A stretch of 64,000 bases of DNA from Hyaloscypha bicolor E (taxonomy: Eukaryota > Ascomycota > Leotiomycetes > Helotiales > Hyaloscyphaceae): positions 1 to 64,000 of the forward strand of contig NW_020194558.1 of NCBI RefSeq assembly GCF_002865645.1. Direction: 5' to 3'. Positions 12,182-24,459 of this stretch are shown in pieces. How positions within the stretch are numbered: the first letter of the stretch is position 1; each line of letters begins with the position of its first letter. Below the pieces are notes generated by a model. It did no database searches, had not been told where the DNA came from, and saw only the letters and a list, made by a program, of their open reading frames with translations. A program made the position numbers and the translations under genes.

Positions 12182-13945
12182 CAGTATTCTGGTATTCGAG
12201 AATTATCGTAGCTATTCGAAGAATACACCGCAGTAGCACCGTTATAACCCTGTGTTGCAAGCTACCAAGCTGGTTTCTCCAAAAGCTTCAGTCGACGCTC
12301 AGGAACGTTAATTACAAGGCTTATTTTGAAGTCCAAAAAGACACAAGATTAGATGTAGCATCTGCGAATTCGGAGCGTGTGCCGGAACAGCCGAAAAAAA
12401 GTGGCGTTACAGCAAGACGGCACACGAAAGCCCTCACGGCCGCCACATAGTCGTGTTTCGGTTTGACTAGAAGGAACCACCAAGGTGTGGCTATTGTATC
12501 CTGCCTGAATATCCTATTCCGGAGGTACTCCATGGCCGCACCGGTGCTAAGAAATGTGGTGTTAAATCCCGCACCCTTGTTGCTGACCACGGCTGTCATT
12601 GGATGCGGGACCTAGCGAGATGAAATGGGCTCGATTGAGCCAACCAGCGGGCCAGAAACCCTCCCCTAGTCATTTTGCACAAAAAACCAGACCTATCTGG
12701 GTTAGAGAGAGAGCGAGAGCGCGCTCAGACTGCGAACAAAGCTAGGGTAGTTGGACGAAGCTGACGGAGGGAAGACCATTTCAAAAGTTCTCCGCATTGG
12801 AGTGCTGAATTGCTATCTACTAGTCCAATCAGTTCTAACGAGTAAGGTTGGAAGGATCGAAAATGAATGCAGGGTCCAACTTTATATCAGCCCCGCCTAG
12901 CTGGCGCGGCCGTCCTCTAATAAACCTCACTGATGAACAGAAAACCGAACGACGACGGATACAATGGGCTGAGCGCTATCAACGTGTCAAAAGGAGAAGG
13001 AGGCTATTCGCAAGGACTCGAACCAACGCACCCTACGGCATAGTCCTTCACATAGCAACACGCCTCTTACTACTAACCAACCCCTCGACTCCGGTTCATA
13101 AGTACCCGACATCCCTGCAAAGTGAAAATCCCGTAGTATAAGTAGAACTTTGATATAATTATAAATATCTTAATATTATATAGTAGTATTTTATTTTGTA
13201 CTTATTATAATTTAATTTAGAGTAAATAAAAATAAAATAAGTTATTTTATAAATTCTTTTTCTAAAAATTATAACTTCTTTTATATAATAGCTAAATATA
13301 TACGAAGTTTTTTTTTAGAAAGCACTTAATTAGCTCTATAATATTAATTAGACCAAATTTGTATTAGACCCAATTCCTAGTAATATTAAGCCTATTCCGT
13401 AAGGTACTTAGTCAGAATTTGGAATAGGGTCGAGAATCGGGTCGAAATACTTAAGCAAAGCGCTAAAATCCGCTTGATTAATTGGCTAAAATCGCTCGCT
13501 TAATTGGAATCCGGTGCCGATTCTGGATTGCAGTTTTCTGGGATGGTGTCCGTAGATAGTACATTGGAAGATGATTGTATTTATATTCGTATGGGAGAGA
13601 TATATTTGGGCTGGTATACTGGCCGCAATATTAAAGAAACACACATAGCAAGGAACGGAACAGGAGGAACAGTATAACTACCGTGCCATTTATTGGGCCC
13701 GTAGGGCGTAAGTTATATGGTCACAACTCTGTATATAGTGCGTCTGCATAGCGCTTCTGGCAGCTAAAGACTATGGAACACAAAAAAAAAATTTCCCCAT
13801 ATTTTTTTGGTTTTTTATTTATTTTCCAGTTTCAGTTTGCAAAACGCCCTATCTCATAACATTTTCCAAACACCTTCTATATCGAACCCGTTCTTAGTCA
13901 CACGCAACTCCGCCACGGCCAGATCTTCAAATACAATGTCAAAAA
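12182..13945. other. Intergenic region with a small AT-rich RIP patch
   Basis: No supported gene. Two short open frames (92 codons minus at 12321-12599; 93 codons plus from ATG 12863) lack recognisable domains. The second has a basic stretch RRRIQWAERYQRVKRRRR and ends where composition turns AT-rich at about 13140-13400, so it may be a gene truncated by a repeat. The rest shows nothing further. Confidence 0.5.
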
Positions 13946-14916
13946 CTAATTAATCTTCTCATCGGCCTCCTGGGCGAGTACTTTGACGTACTCGGATCGC
14001 TTTTGGCCCTTTTTTGAACCAGCTGCATGAATGAAGTAAAAAGGTGTTGTGGTTCTCACAACCTGATACGCGAAATCGGCAAGGGTTACACCTGTTGTAC
14101 CAAATAAGGTCTCCGCGGGATTACTAGTGCAAACTGATGTGTCTGGGGGATTTGAAAATAAAGCAGCGCAGTATCTGCCAAAGGGACTATTACAAGTCAG
14201 TGAAAAAGAAGTCTTAAGCCATCGCACCGATATCAAGGGAGCCGAGTATTAACTTACGCGCCTGTGAACGTTATCTCGAACCAATGTTCCAAGGGAACAT
14301 TGCTAGCTCTATAACCGTTCCTTATGGAAGCCCCTTGACCTGTTCTTCATGTGAGCATATTTTCGAGCTCTCATGGATGTAAGAAAGCTGTTAACATACT
14401 TGATTGTTCAGTTCTTGTTGCTGGGAATACGTAAGCATGTTCACCTCCTTGCTGTGTACTCGCCCAAGGAAATTCCTCTGCGCTGACAGTATTGGAGTTT
14501 ATTTGGGAGGTGTGACGATCTACCAGGTTTTGGGCCTGGAATGGTACGGTGCCTGCGCCCGAAAGCTGGTAATTCGTCCCCCTTCCATTGGCCGTTGGGT
14601 TTCTTTGGCTATAATTTCTCTAATTAGTGTCACCATCACAAGCATCAGTCTCCTGGGACTGTACTCACTAGATCCGATTAGTGCCGAGCAAGCAGAGCAT
14701 CGCATAACAATTTTCTTCGGCTATGTTTGGCCAGCCTGCAATGTTAAAAGTCGCTTGAATTGGATCATTTTCATTTTCACCAACACGCTTCACGAGTACT
14801 GTTTCGTTGAAACCGACGTCGTTTTCGCTGATGGGCTCAGGAACTGGAGCTGCAAGTGTTGTAGAGCACAAAAGCGAGAACAGGCAAAGCCTGCTAACAA
14901 TAGTTTTGAGGGCCAT
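13946..14916 (-). CDS. Secreted deoxyribonuclease, NucA/NucB domain (259 aa)
   Basis: Four exons: 14916-14669, 14608-14400, 14339-14258 and 14186-13946. The three introns (60, 60 and 71 bp) have GTGAGT, GTATGT and GTAAGT donors and all join in phase. Residues 1-22 are a clear signal peptide ending in TLAAP. The key motif EEFPWASTQQGG is at about 127-138 and corresponds to the D/E-E-Y-P-F-A-S-T signature of NucA/NucB nucleases. It is followed by a conserved Q-G-A-S segment and, in the last exon, by GRYCAALF. Family members are non-specific DNA endonucleases acting outside the cell. The usual Cys-Asp before the motif is Ala-Glu here. A plus-strand open frame over the same DNA is a shadow. Confidence 0.8.
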
Positions 14917-16055
14917 GCTAACAATTTAGGCTTTCGTGTCTGTAGATGGGCTTTAAGATACCAATGACACAGATGATGAAGAGGGTGAATAAGGAGAAGT
15001 AGTAGAAGGTGAAGAAGAAGGAGATGATGATGATGATGATGATGAGCTTTGAGGCGTCTTAGCTGTCTGCTCTTGGTCGTCTGCTCGGCGTTCACAGCAG
15101 GTATTTATCATTTTAAAGTTGTCCAGGCTTTCTTTACAAAGTTCGCTCCTCTCTCTTTCTGTCCAAAGTTTCTTAAAATATCTCAGAATGGTCTATTGTT
15201 GTTGCGGCGATGAGAATCCTATGACCGGTGGTTACATCGGCTACCAGACTCAAATCCGGCTGTCCACGTCGGCATGTTTCATCTATGAATAGTTTCATTT
15301 ACTTGCTTCAGTTGGTGAAATTGCTATAGTTAGGGAGGCAGATCCTGATTGTTGGTATTCAGCGAAAGGGGTGGTTGTAAGCTGTGCAATGTGACTACCC
15401 CTGGTATTTCAGGCTGTGTGAAACTGTGCCATGCGGCCCATGAAAGAAAACAGAGCGGTGGCTAATTGGCCTGCATGCATAACCACCCGGCCGTGTTGTT
15501 AATCTGCTAAGCATGTCAGTCTGCGCCCGTCCTTGTTGGTACAGGGGTAATAAATGGCTATGAGAATTCCGATGAGAACTCGAATCAACAATCTAGAAAA
15601 TGATAACTTAGCTGGTACGCGGCGAAAGGAAGATTTCTGTAGGATTCCTGTAGAATCCCAACTGCATCTAGAATCCAAAACGCAATTAAAATATCTCGAC
15701 GGTGACTTCGCCCTTTGCGCAGTAAGACCTGGACAGAAAAGAAAACAGTTCTAAAAAAAAAACATCCTAACAGCAGTGCCATCATGAGGAATCTGAAGGC
15801 AAGAAAGCAGCGGCAAGCTCGACACATGATGATCCAAGAGACAAATCCAAGATTATAAAAGATCAGAGATGACCCGTCTAAGAGAGCTCGTTCACATCAT
15901 CAAAACACATTATCACAACACAACCTCACACCACAACCTCACACCACAACCTCAAAGCATATTATCAAAACACAACATCAATACCTAACCAGTTATCTAC
16001 TTGTTCATCTAGTCCATTCAAGAAAACTAAAGCGCTACACAACCTAAATCTCAAA
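14917..16055. other. Intergenic region between divergent secreted-protein genes
   Basis: No supported gene. A short (GAT)n microsatellite lies at about 15023-15046. The stretch 15910-15960 has a CA-rich 13-bp direct repeat (CACAACCTCACAC, about three copies) that probably belongs to the 5' leader of the gene starting at 16056. The two flanking genes are transcribed away from each other, so their promoters are here. Confidence 0.6.
15854..15860 (+). promoter_or_regulatory. Candidate TATA box for the 16056 gene
   Basis: TATAAAA lies about 200 bp before the start codon, ahead of a CA-rich leader. It is the only good TATA match in the nearby upstream DNA; the distance is rather long, so the call is moderate. 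Confidence 0.4.
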
Positions 16056-16616
16056 ATGCAATTCACCACGATCGCCCTCGTCCTCGCTTGCGCCACCGGC
16101 CTGCTAGCTTCTCCTTTGAGAGAACGGAACTCCACCGAGATCCTCACTTTCAACGAGTACGTCGAACTCTACCGTGAGCCATCCTCAAACGGAGTGGATT
16201 CCCTAGTCTATTATGGCCCGGCAAGTGGCACTAAGACGCTTCGCTCGGAAGCAAACCCGGTCGAAGAGCGCGCTTCTTGCTCAGCCACCACAGCGCCCAC
16301 ATGCTTTACGTCGCATTCGGCACGTAACGACATCTGCGATCAGCTCGTGACTGAGCTCTTCAACGACTCACAGATTACGGTCGGTCAGTCGCCCCGCCAG
16401 ATCTGCTACGAGGGGGCCGCGGCCGAGTCCAACGAGTACTGCTGCGTCTCATGGCATAACGTGGTGCCTAGCCTTATCAAGGGCGACTTGGCTAATTATG
16501 CCAATACCATCTTACAACAATGCACCAGTAACGGCATTTCGGGCAAGATCTATAACGTTCTGGTTCACCAGACTTGTACCAGCGTTTGCCTGTCAAACCG
16601 CGGCACTGGCTGCTAG
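16056..16616 (+). CDS. Small secreted cysteine-containing protein, fungal WD-like domain type (186 aa)
   Basis: Single exon. Residues 1-19 form a signal peptide (MQFTTIALVLACATGLLAS). The mature protein has a short acidic N-terminal part, then a cysteine-rich domain from about residue 74 with pairs such as CSATTAPTC, NDICDQLV and EYCCVSWHNVVP, ending in CTSVCLSNRGTGC. This C-terminal block matches my memory of a family of secreted fungal proteins annotated as WD-like, of unknown function. Eight or more cysteines suggest disulfide stabilisation outside the cell. The gene directly abuts a RIP block 250 bp downstream. It could be an effector candidate, but nothing in the sequence proves that. 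Confidence 0.75.
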   Translation: MQFTTIALVLACATGLLASPLRERNSTEILTFNEYVELYREPSSNGVDSLVYYGPASGTKTLRSEANPVEERASCSATTAPTCFTSHSARNDICDQLVTELFNDSQITVGQSPRQICYEGAAAESNEYCCVSWHNVVPSLIKGDLANYANTILQQCTSNGISGKIYNVLVHQTCTSVCLSNRGTGC

Positions 16617-16859
16617 ATGAGTAGGAGTTGAAACTCGTCGAAGAGGGAAGACGGCCTAAGAGGAGAGACGGTTCGAATGGGATAGGTCGCTGGTGGGTGC
16701 GCTGGTTCTTGGAGCATTGGAGTTGCGCATTGTAAATTTGTCATTTATTTTGTTGGCTTGGTTTCTTAAAACGCATGGGTCGTGTACATTCAGCAGACTT
16801 AGAAGAGTAGAGTAGTCATTCAATTTGCATTTTCCATTTGCTTGTGTGGGTACTTTATT

Positions 16860-19800
16860 GTGAGAGGGTACTCGGGTAAAGTACTAATTTTACAGATTAT
16901 TACTATATCGAACAGAATATATTAATAATAATTCTTCTACCTATAAACTTATGCTATGAGGTGTTTTATCTAAGACAGAGCAAATAGGAAAAACTGAGAC
17001 CCAGTAGAAAACTAATAAACCTTTATTTATAAAACAAGTATTCTCTTATTATATACTCTTAAGTAAACTATTCAGAGCCTAGACATTTCCTTACACCTTT
17101 ACTACTTCTTACTATAAAAAGTAGAGTAGATTAGTACTTGCTTCTTCTACTCTCCTTTTCTATATTTACCTCTATAGTATTTGCTTTGCTTTCTAGTACT
17201 CTAGTAGCCTTTAGAGGCTATTCTGCTTCTTAAGCTATAGAACTACTACTAAAGGATAGTAGTCTAGAATAACCTTCTAGTAATATAGCTTAGAGACAGA
17301 CTAAAGTATCTAGTCTAGCTCTTTTCTAGTTTTTATTTAGACTAGATATATATTTAATTATATCTTATACTTATTCTTTTTAAGTAATCTATTTATATAA
17401 TTAGAAAAGACTATCTAATATAGTATAGCAAGCTATACTTTATTAAAATTGCTTTGTTTTAATAGTTTAGAAGTTTCAGTTATATAATAAAGACTAGGGC
17501 CTTTTATATATAACTTATAGGAATTATATAAAAAAGCTAGCTTTTCTATAATTCTAGATAATAATCTCTTTTTTATATTTAATTAATTAAGCTTTTATAT
17601 ATTATATATTATTTATACTTTATTATTTATATCTTTATTTCTATTATTTTATTATTAAGTTATATTTTATATTCTAATATATTTTATATAGGTTTTTATT
17701 TTATTATAGTTTTTCTCTTATATATTTTATAATAAGTAATATAGGAAAAATTAAAGCTTTATAATTAAGATAATACTTTAATAAAGTTCTAAGAAATTTC
17801 TATAAAGCAGATTATTAGCTTAGTAAGTTTAGAGAAAAAAAGAACTATTATAATATCTTAAATCTAAAGCTAAAATATTAAAAATATATAAGTATTAATT
17901 TTAGTATTTTATATTAATTTCCGATATATCTAATAACTTGAATATAAATTAGCTCTAAAATATAGTTATTAATATAATATATAAAAATAGTAAAAATAGA
18001 AACTAATTATAAAAAGAAAAGAAATAGAAGAAATTAAATAGGAAATATTATACTAAAATAGTATAAGTTAGACCTTAATTAGAAATAAAGTTATATTATT
18101 AATTTATATATTATTTTTAGTTATAGTAAAAGCCGAAATAGAAATAACTTTAATTTTAATAGAAAAGCTTGCTTTTAAAATCAAAGAAAATATCTAAAAT
18201 AGAAAATGCTTTTAATTTTAAATAAAATAATAAATAGAAATCAGAAAGAATTAAAAGAAAATAAGAAATAAGAAATTATATAAATAAATTAAAGAAGCCT
18301 CTAGAAAAAGAAAAGATTACTAAATAAAAATAATAAGAAGAATTTAGAGAAAATAAAGAAAATAGTAGAATTTAAAAAATTGTTTTTATTATTATTATTT
18401 TTATTATATTTATTAATAATACTATTAAATATATCTAGTTTAGTAAAATTAAATAAAAGTATTATAGATATTAAACTAATAGAATAGAAAGAAGAATATA
18501 AGTAATAGAAATAAAACTAGAAAAGCTATTATTTTATTACTACTAATATTAAAATTTGAATCCAGATTATATTTATTATTATTAACTAGCTTTTTTCAAA
18601 TTCTGATTTCTTTACTAAAAGATATATTTAAATAGAAAATTAGCTTTTTAGAAATCTTATTAGTAGAAGTTTTAGATATAGAAACTTTATAATTAGTTAT
18701 AAAAGAAATTATTAGAATTAATATAGCTGAAAATAAATATATATTAGTATTAGATTTAAATCTATTATTTATAAAAGCTCTAGAAATATTATAGTTTTAG
18801 GAAAGTAATATTTTTATATTTTTGAAATAGTATACAAATATATATAAAAACTATTATATTTCTTTTATTTATAAGAATTAAATTAAAACTATATTAGGAT
18901 ATTATATTAATAATCTAGAAAATTACTAGAAAATAAAGTTCTTTAAAGCTTTATTAAAGAAATTCTAAAAGTATAACTAGGAAATATTTAAAATTAACTA
19001 TAACGTTCTTAATTAAATTATTATATAAGTCTAAAATAGAAAGATTTCTTTTAAGTCTTATATTAATATATTTAATAGAATATTAAAAAGTTATTAAAAA
19101 GTTATTAAAAAGAAAAAAAAATTATTTAATACTAGAAATTTATAAAAGAATTATCTATTTTAGTAAAAGAATATATTCTTAAAAATATAAACTTTAAGCT
19201 TATAAATATTTCTATTTATAAATATAGTAAAATATATAAAAAAGTAATAATATTCTATTAGTATAAAAAAAAGAAATACTATTTTAATATTATTAATAAT
19301 TCAAAAATTATTATAATTCCTAAATACCCGGTATCTAAGATATTTTATTAGATATTAAATACTTTTTAGATATATATAATATAACTGCTTTATTAGAGAA
19401 ATATATTTGAAATATACTAGAGATATTTAAAAAACTAGTTCTTTTGAGACTAGTATACTATAGGATATATATACTTCTTTATAGCCTTTTATATTCTAGT
19501 TTTCTTTTTCTTAGCTTTAAATCATTTTTATAAAAGACCTTTTATCTTATTTTCCAAGCCCTAAATACTATATTTATAATAGTCTTTAAAGCTTACTTAG
19601 GGTTAAATCAATAGTAGTTTCAAGTATATTAAACGAAAAGTCAGTTTTGCTAATTTTGGTATTTATAAATAGGATATATTAGATACTTTTTGTTCTTATG
19701 GGATTAATGCCTGACATTTATAAGCCTTTATAATAAGTCCGTGGTATTAGCGAAATTTTTAGGCTATTGAATACTGAAGTCAATAACCTTATTTAGTATT

Positions 19801-19990
19801 TATTAAATAACAACAAAGTATATTAGTTTCAAATTAGGTCAAGTGCGAGAAAAAAAAGCTCTACTATGTTTTAAAAGCTTCCTAAAACTCTTGCAATAAA
19901 TATAAAAATTCAAAACCATTTTACAGTACTTGTTATTAAGCAAATAGCCCTGGAATATAGACTTATAGCAGTAGGTTTTATTAATTCGGT
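16860..19990. other. Second RIP-degraded AT-rich block
   Basis: About 3.1 kb of TA-rich DNA without open frames, bounded by sharp changes in composition at about 16870 and 19990. It probably derives from one or more retroelements, but I could not read any domain securely. The last 500 bp are less extreme in AT content and may be a younger or partly protected segment. Confidence 0.8.
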
Positions 19991-20931
19991 CGTGTCTAAA
20001 CTAGCGCTGAGTTTCTTGGCGCTCAGGAAGTTACTTGGTACTCGGCTTTGAAGAACTATGCCATGATTATGGGAAACTTTCTATTCCAGAATAATAATTA
20101 TTCCTGAATCTGTTCACTTTACTGAGAATTCGAACTCGATTGCTATTAACCAAGATGTATAATATTATTATTTCCTAAATTTAGAAAGCTCTCTATAATA
20201 AGAGTCAACCAGCCTATGACTATGCTTTGCTGTGACTGCTTTTTAATGTTTGAATGGGCTTTAGGAAATCCACACGATATTCTTTAGAGGCTACTGGCTA
20301 GTAACACAAAAGTCGAATGCTTTCACAATAAATTGATACACGCATTCGCTAATGTGCATAACTTTTCGCCCCGAATTCCAATGTAATGTACTGTTCAGGT
20401 AGAAAAATATAATTAGGAATGTTGGAGAAGCCACAATTAGAAACACGGCGGTTGGTAGCAAGGATTTGAGTCAATGTAGCAGTACGGCTGAAGGATCACA
20501 TGTTTTGCGCGGCTATGGCATCGTAGATTACCATCTTGTTTCAGACAGGGTTCTCGTGCTTATCTTTATTGGTATGTATGAGCTCGCGCAGCGTACATAC
20601 CGGTATTAGAACAGGCTGAGCAAACATGGATTGGGATCCTTGAAGGCCGCATCCTACGGGATCCATATCCAGTCGAATGTCGTATTACATTGAGGTGAAT
20701 TAATCATTTTGACGTCATCTGATCACACCCCGTAGAACTACCTCAAATACTTAAATTATGGGCTTCGCGTATTATTTCACAATTCTATTTCGCCTGTTTT
20801 CGATAGCCTGAACATTCTCGAACAAATTGACGACCAACTTTTCCTTCTTAAGCAACCCCGCACTTCGAATCTTCCAACTTCACAACGCAGATTCTAAACC
20901 ATTTATAGAGTCGCAAGGTCGCATTCTCATT
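19991..20931. other. Intergenic region, no feature seen
   Basis: Mixed composition sequence between a RIP block and the next gene. No open frame with protein-like character and no clear repeat. Confidence 0.5.
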
Positions 20932-21565
20932 ATGCCCCGCGTCTTGCTATTCTGCACTGCTGAGGAAGCCAAGCCCGTAAGTCGAATCTATTTGCAGGCA
21001 AGTGCGCAGAGCTGATCGAAGATTCTAGTTCGTTCGTAGGGTCTTGGGGAATCAAACCCCAGAGGACAAGATCTTCTATCTCGTTGAATCGCGCGCCGGC
21101 CCGAGTGATGGCCAGGGATTCAAGACGGAGCTAAATGATGATGAGACCTTTGAGACCGATTTCATTGGCGCCTCCGAGCAGGACTGTCAGCAATGGGCGG
21201 TAGAGAAGCAAAGCCAGCACAACATCATCGAACAAGATATCATCGCTATTGCGGATGTGCGCAGCGTCACTGATAGCACCCTCTTGATGCAACACTATGT
21301 CCACAAAGAAGCTGACGGAGAGGAGCCCCTCCAATTCGGTAGATACGGTGTTCTTCCACGGGAGCGTGACACCTGGCACGACTTTAGAATCGATCCCAGT
21401 GGAGCCGACAATGTCCTTGCCGCCTTGGAATATGTTACATTTGAGGTCTCCTACCCAGTCTACTTTGGACACAAAGAGGAGCTTACGGATGAGCATGGCG
21501 TTTTCGATGTCGCTAGGGCTCAGCGTCTTATGGAGGATGAAGATCCTAGTATTTTTGAGTTTTGA
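20932..21565 (+). CDS. DUF6924-like cytosolic protein, function unknown (193 aa)
   Basis: Two exons, 20932-20976 and 21029-21565. The 52-bp intron runs from GTAAGT to TTCTAG and is in phase 0. The product starts MPRVLLFCTAEEAKP. It contains the segments QDIIAIADVRSVTDSTLLMQ and WHDFRIDPSGADNVLAALE and ends with SYPVYFGHKEELTDEHGVFD and an acidic tail. These are the landmarks I associate with the fungal DUF6924 family. There is no signal peptide or membrane segment. The first exon is short, and homologues seem to have a longer N-terminal part than the 20 residues here, so part of the N-terminal region may be missing or the gene may be shortened. Confidence 0.65.
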
Positions 21566-22383
21566 TAGAAGATAAAACTTCTGGGAATCGAATCCTGGGA
21601 CAATTTGATGACTTCTTCGAATATCGGATAACATTGATTTTCATGTATTTATCGAAAGAAAGGCCTAAAGGAACTTCTTTTTAGTACGCAAAGCAAGAAA
21701 TTATATCGAGTGGACACAAACCCCGCACTGATGACCCCAAGGAGCCTAGCTCTTGGTATCTGTTCTTGTCTAGCGGACGCCTAGCAAACACCTTGTCTTG
21801 CCTACATAGAGATCTTGAAGACTCCCTGAGTTTCAATATTTCCAGTTCTTCTAATAACACCTCTTCAACCGCTGATCCCTTGCGGATATTAACATTTCGC
21901 TGACGATCTACAACCTCATATCCACTGGCACACGTTATTGTCGTTGCTAATGCAAACAGTCTTCCTATTTGTGGCTCTGGGTAAGAAACCCACCATGGCT
22001 CTACCATCCTTGGAGAGTCCATCCAACCGCTTGCTAGGCCATGACGACGTAAAGGCGAGGCCTAGCGAGTCGATTTGACCTTCTCCGTCTCCATGGCATG
22101 TAGGAGGCACAAGAAGCAGTAGCATCCTCGGGCCTTCTTTGTGCTCACCTCACTTCACCCGACTTAACATTTCGTTCCGAGGGCGAAGTCTTTTATTCTA
22201 CATTCTCAAATATCCTTATCGACTTGTGGCGTAGACAACGGTAATAGTACTAGTTTGAGAACAATTAAGGTCACATCTGTTGAGGGGAAATGATAGGAAG
22301 TTACTCGACATTAATACCGCGTCATTTATCTTCATCCTCAAAAACCCCAACCTACTCGACGGAGAAAACTCCAACTCGCAACA
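21566..22383. other. Intergenic region with doubtful small ORFs
   Basis: A minus-strand open frame of about 113 codons (21681-22022) has mixed, fairly protein-like content but no domain, signal peptide or convincing splice partner. I do not call it. Nothing else is seen. Confidence 0.4.
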
Positions 22384-23410
22384 ATGCCTCACATCAACTT
22401 TCTCCCAATTGAGACGATCTCGAAGCTCGCATCCCTCTCCAGCCTCATCCTCGTCATCGTCTTGGTCTGCTACTTTTTCATCTGCTACTATGTCTTCCAA
22501 CCACTCATTCCTCGAATCTACGGCTCACGTTATACCTCAATGGCCATCTCCAACCAGCGTTCCTTTCTGTCACCTTCGGCACTAGCACCTTCCATTCAGC
22601 ATTGGTTCATGGCCACAACCCGATGAGTCCTAATACTGTCATCATTGGTGATATCCTCGTTGTAGCCGCGCACATGCTTGTAGGCATGTATGCCTTTGAG
22701 TTGTTTTATAGGGATCGGATCAGTCCTGTGTCAGTGTTACATCATATTGGGACGATTATTATTGCTGAAACCTCAATTGCTCTCTCGCTGGGGAAGATTC
22801 AGGAGAGTGATGCTGGGATTGAGTTTATGCTTTGTACAGCCTGGGATATGTGATCTCTTCCATTCTATTCTCCCTCCTTCTCCATACAAACCATCTCTCC
22901 AGCTTTGATACCAATCAACGTTGAATTTAAAGCAAGAAACCAGAACTTGAAACTAACTCTCAGCCATAGACGCATTCGACATCGTCGCCGAATTCCTCCC
23001 CCGCCTAGCCCTCATCCTCTACCGCCTACACCCTACCTCACCCCACTTCCTTAGCAAACTCTTCAGAATAACAGCATGCACCGAACTCGACGGGACAATC
23101 TCCGAAACCGCCGTAACAATGTGGCTCTTTGGCTCGTTATGGCATCGCTGGACCCTCCCGTTTAAGATCGTTACGCCGCTGCTGCATATACTGTTTGCTG
23201 CGGCGCAGTTGCGGGGTTCGTATGTGTTTTGGCGGTTGTGGCAGAGGGAGAAGGCTAAGGTGGCCGGTTTGGATGCTGCGGATGTTGAGATGGGTAGAGA
23301 GGGGCATGGGGGGGGAGGAGAGTCCACCAGGGACTGCGACGGAGAAGACGGTTAGTGTGCAAAACTCTGAGAGGAAGCTTGCTGAGGAGGCGGAGAAAAG
23401 AGTGCTTTAA
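22384..23410 (+). pseudogene. TLC-domain (TRAM/LAG1/CLN8) membrane protein gene with several lesions
   Basis: Reading through defects gives an ER-type multi-pass TLC protein of about 300 residues. It has an N-terminal membrane helix after MPHINFLPIE, the segment TFGTSTFHSALVHGHNPMSP, the hallmark VLHHIGTI, and further helices in exon 2 (AFDIVAEFLPRLALILY). Three lesions are visible. One T is missing from the T run at 22564-22566. The donor of the intron at 22846-22979 reads ATATGT where GTATGT is expected, while its branch site CTAAC and acceptor CATAG are good. The G run at 23308-23315 is one base too long for the frame that ends at 23410. Two lesions are in homopolymers, so sequencing error could explain those, but not the donor. 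Confidence 0.7.
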
Positions 23411-24459
23411 GGACAGAAAGTCAAAGGATGGGTATAAGATCACTGTTATATCAGATGTTGTGAGTGCTATTAAAGACTTTAAGGCAGGGCATGAAAAAGG
23501 ACATGTAAAAGGAACGAGCATGGAAGGTGTTTCCACGGAGTACGATTAGATGAATTGGCATCCTGCATTTGTTTGGAGTTTCTGTATGATATAGCATTGT
23601 CGACGAACATACGCTTTGGAAGTTCCGATACCCACTTTTTGTCAGGATTCATGCGCAGCTCCATGATTGTTTTAAGGTTGTCGAGCCAAACATCCATCGG
23701 CCGCGTATACCTTCCCTCTGCCATGTAGTCGTGTGTTACGAACATGGCAAGGCCACAGGAACCATAGGCTCAGTAAGTGCGTGCACTCACAGAAGGCCCT
23801 GGGGCGATAGGAGTTAGTTAGCTTAAATCAGGATATCACGGGTCACGTGATGAGATCTGGGGATCTGGGTTTAGATCCAGGGATTTACAAGATCCAGAAG
23901 CAGGAAGGTTCTATATAAGTAGCGTATTTTCCTTAAATAAATAAAAGCTTTATACTTAATAGTTAATAGTATTCTTTTATACTAGTTTCGATTATAATCT
24001 TATATTAATAATATAATATATAATTCATTTTATACTTAAAATTCTTTTACTAATTCATTATTAATAAGATAGCTTTTATTATAAGGCTAACTTAGAATTA
24101 TTATATTTTAAGTATTATACTATAATAATATTAGGTATTAATATATTATATTAGGCAAATAAGCTTTAAGCCTTATAGCCCACCTGATCCATTTTACTTC
24201 CTTGAACACTCCGTATTGTGCGCATTTCTATTCGAAGATGACAGGTAGTCATCAAGTGTCACACATAAGCACTGAATGCACAGCCTAATCTAGGGTTGCA
24301 CTGCCTAAGTTGCTCATTTCGTTCCCTGTAACTCCGTTAATCTTCAACTGCACTTTTTGAAACGATCAGTTTCGGATCTCTTTGTATGCTGAATTCATGA
24401 CAAGCTGTTAAAAAGAAATCCAATCTTACAGCCAGGCCGGGAAACCTAACTCTGGAAGT
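23411..24459. other. Intergenic region with short RIP patch
   Basis: A minus-strand frame at 23479-23745 (about 88 codons, starting MFVTHDYMAEGRYTRP) looks like part of a protein. It has no recognised domain and meets the neighbouring pseudogene, so it may be a gene fragment. From about 23920 to 24180 the sequence is AT-rich and RIP-like. The stretch 24180-24459 is the upstream region of the ABC transporter. Confidence 0.45.

Noticed and set aside
12321..12599. 92-codon minus-strand frame
   Set aside because: Has an ATG but no domain, signal peptide or neighbour that supports it.
14404..14967. 187-codon plus-strand open frame
   Set aside because: It overlaps three exons and two introns of the minus-strand NucA/NucB gene, which has a signal peptide, phased introns and a family motif. 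The plus frame has none.
14790..15095. Minus-strand frame with a poly-His/Leu run
   Set aside because: The run is the translation of the (GAT)n microsatellite and a CT-rich tract; it overlaps exon 1 of the DNase gene in another frame.
21681..22125. Two minus-strand frames that might form one small gene
   Set aside because: No splice sites join them in phase and no motif is recognised. Left uncalled, though it is a borderline case.
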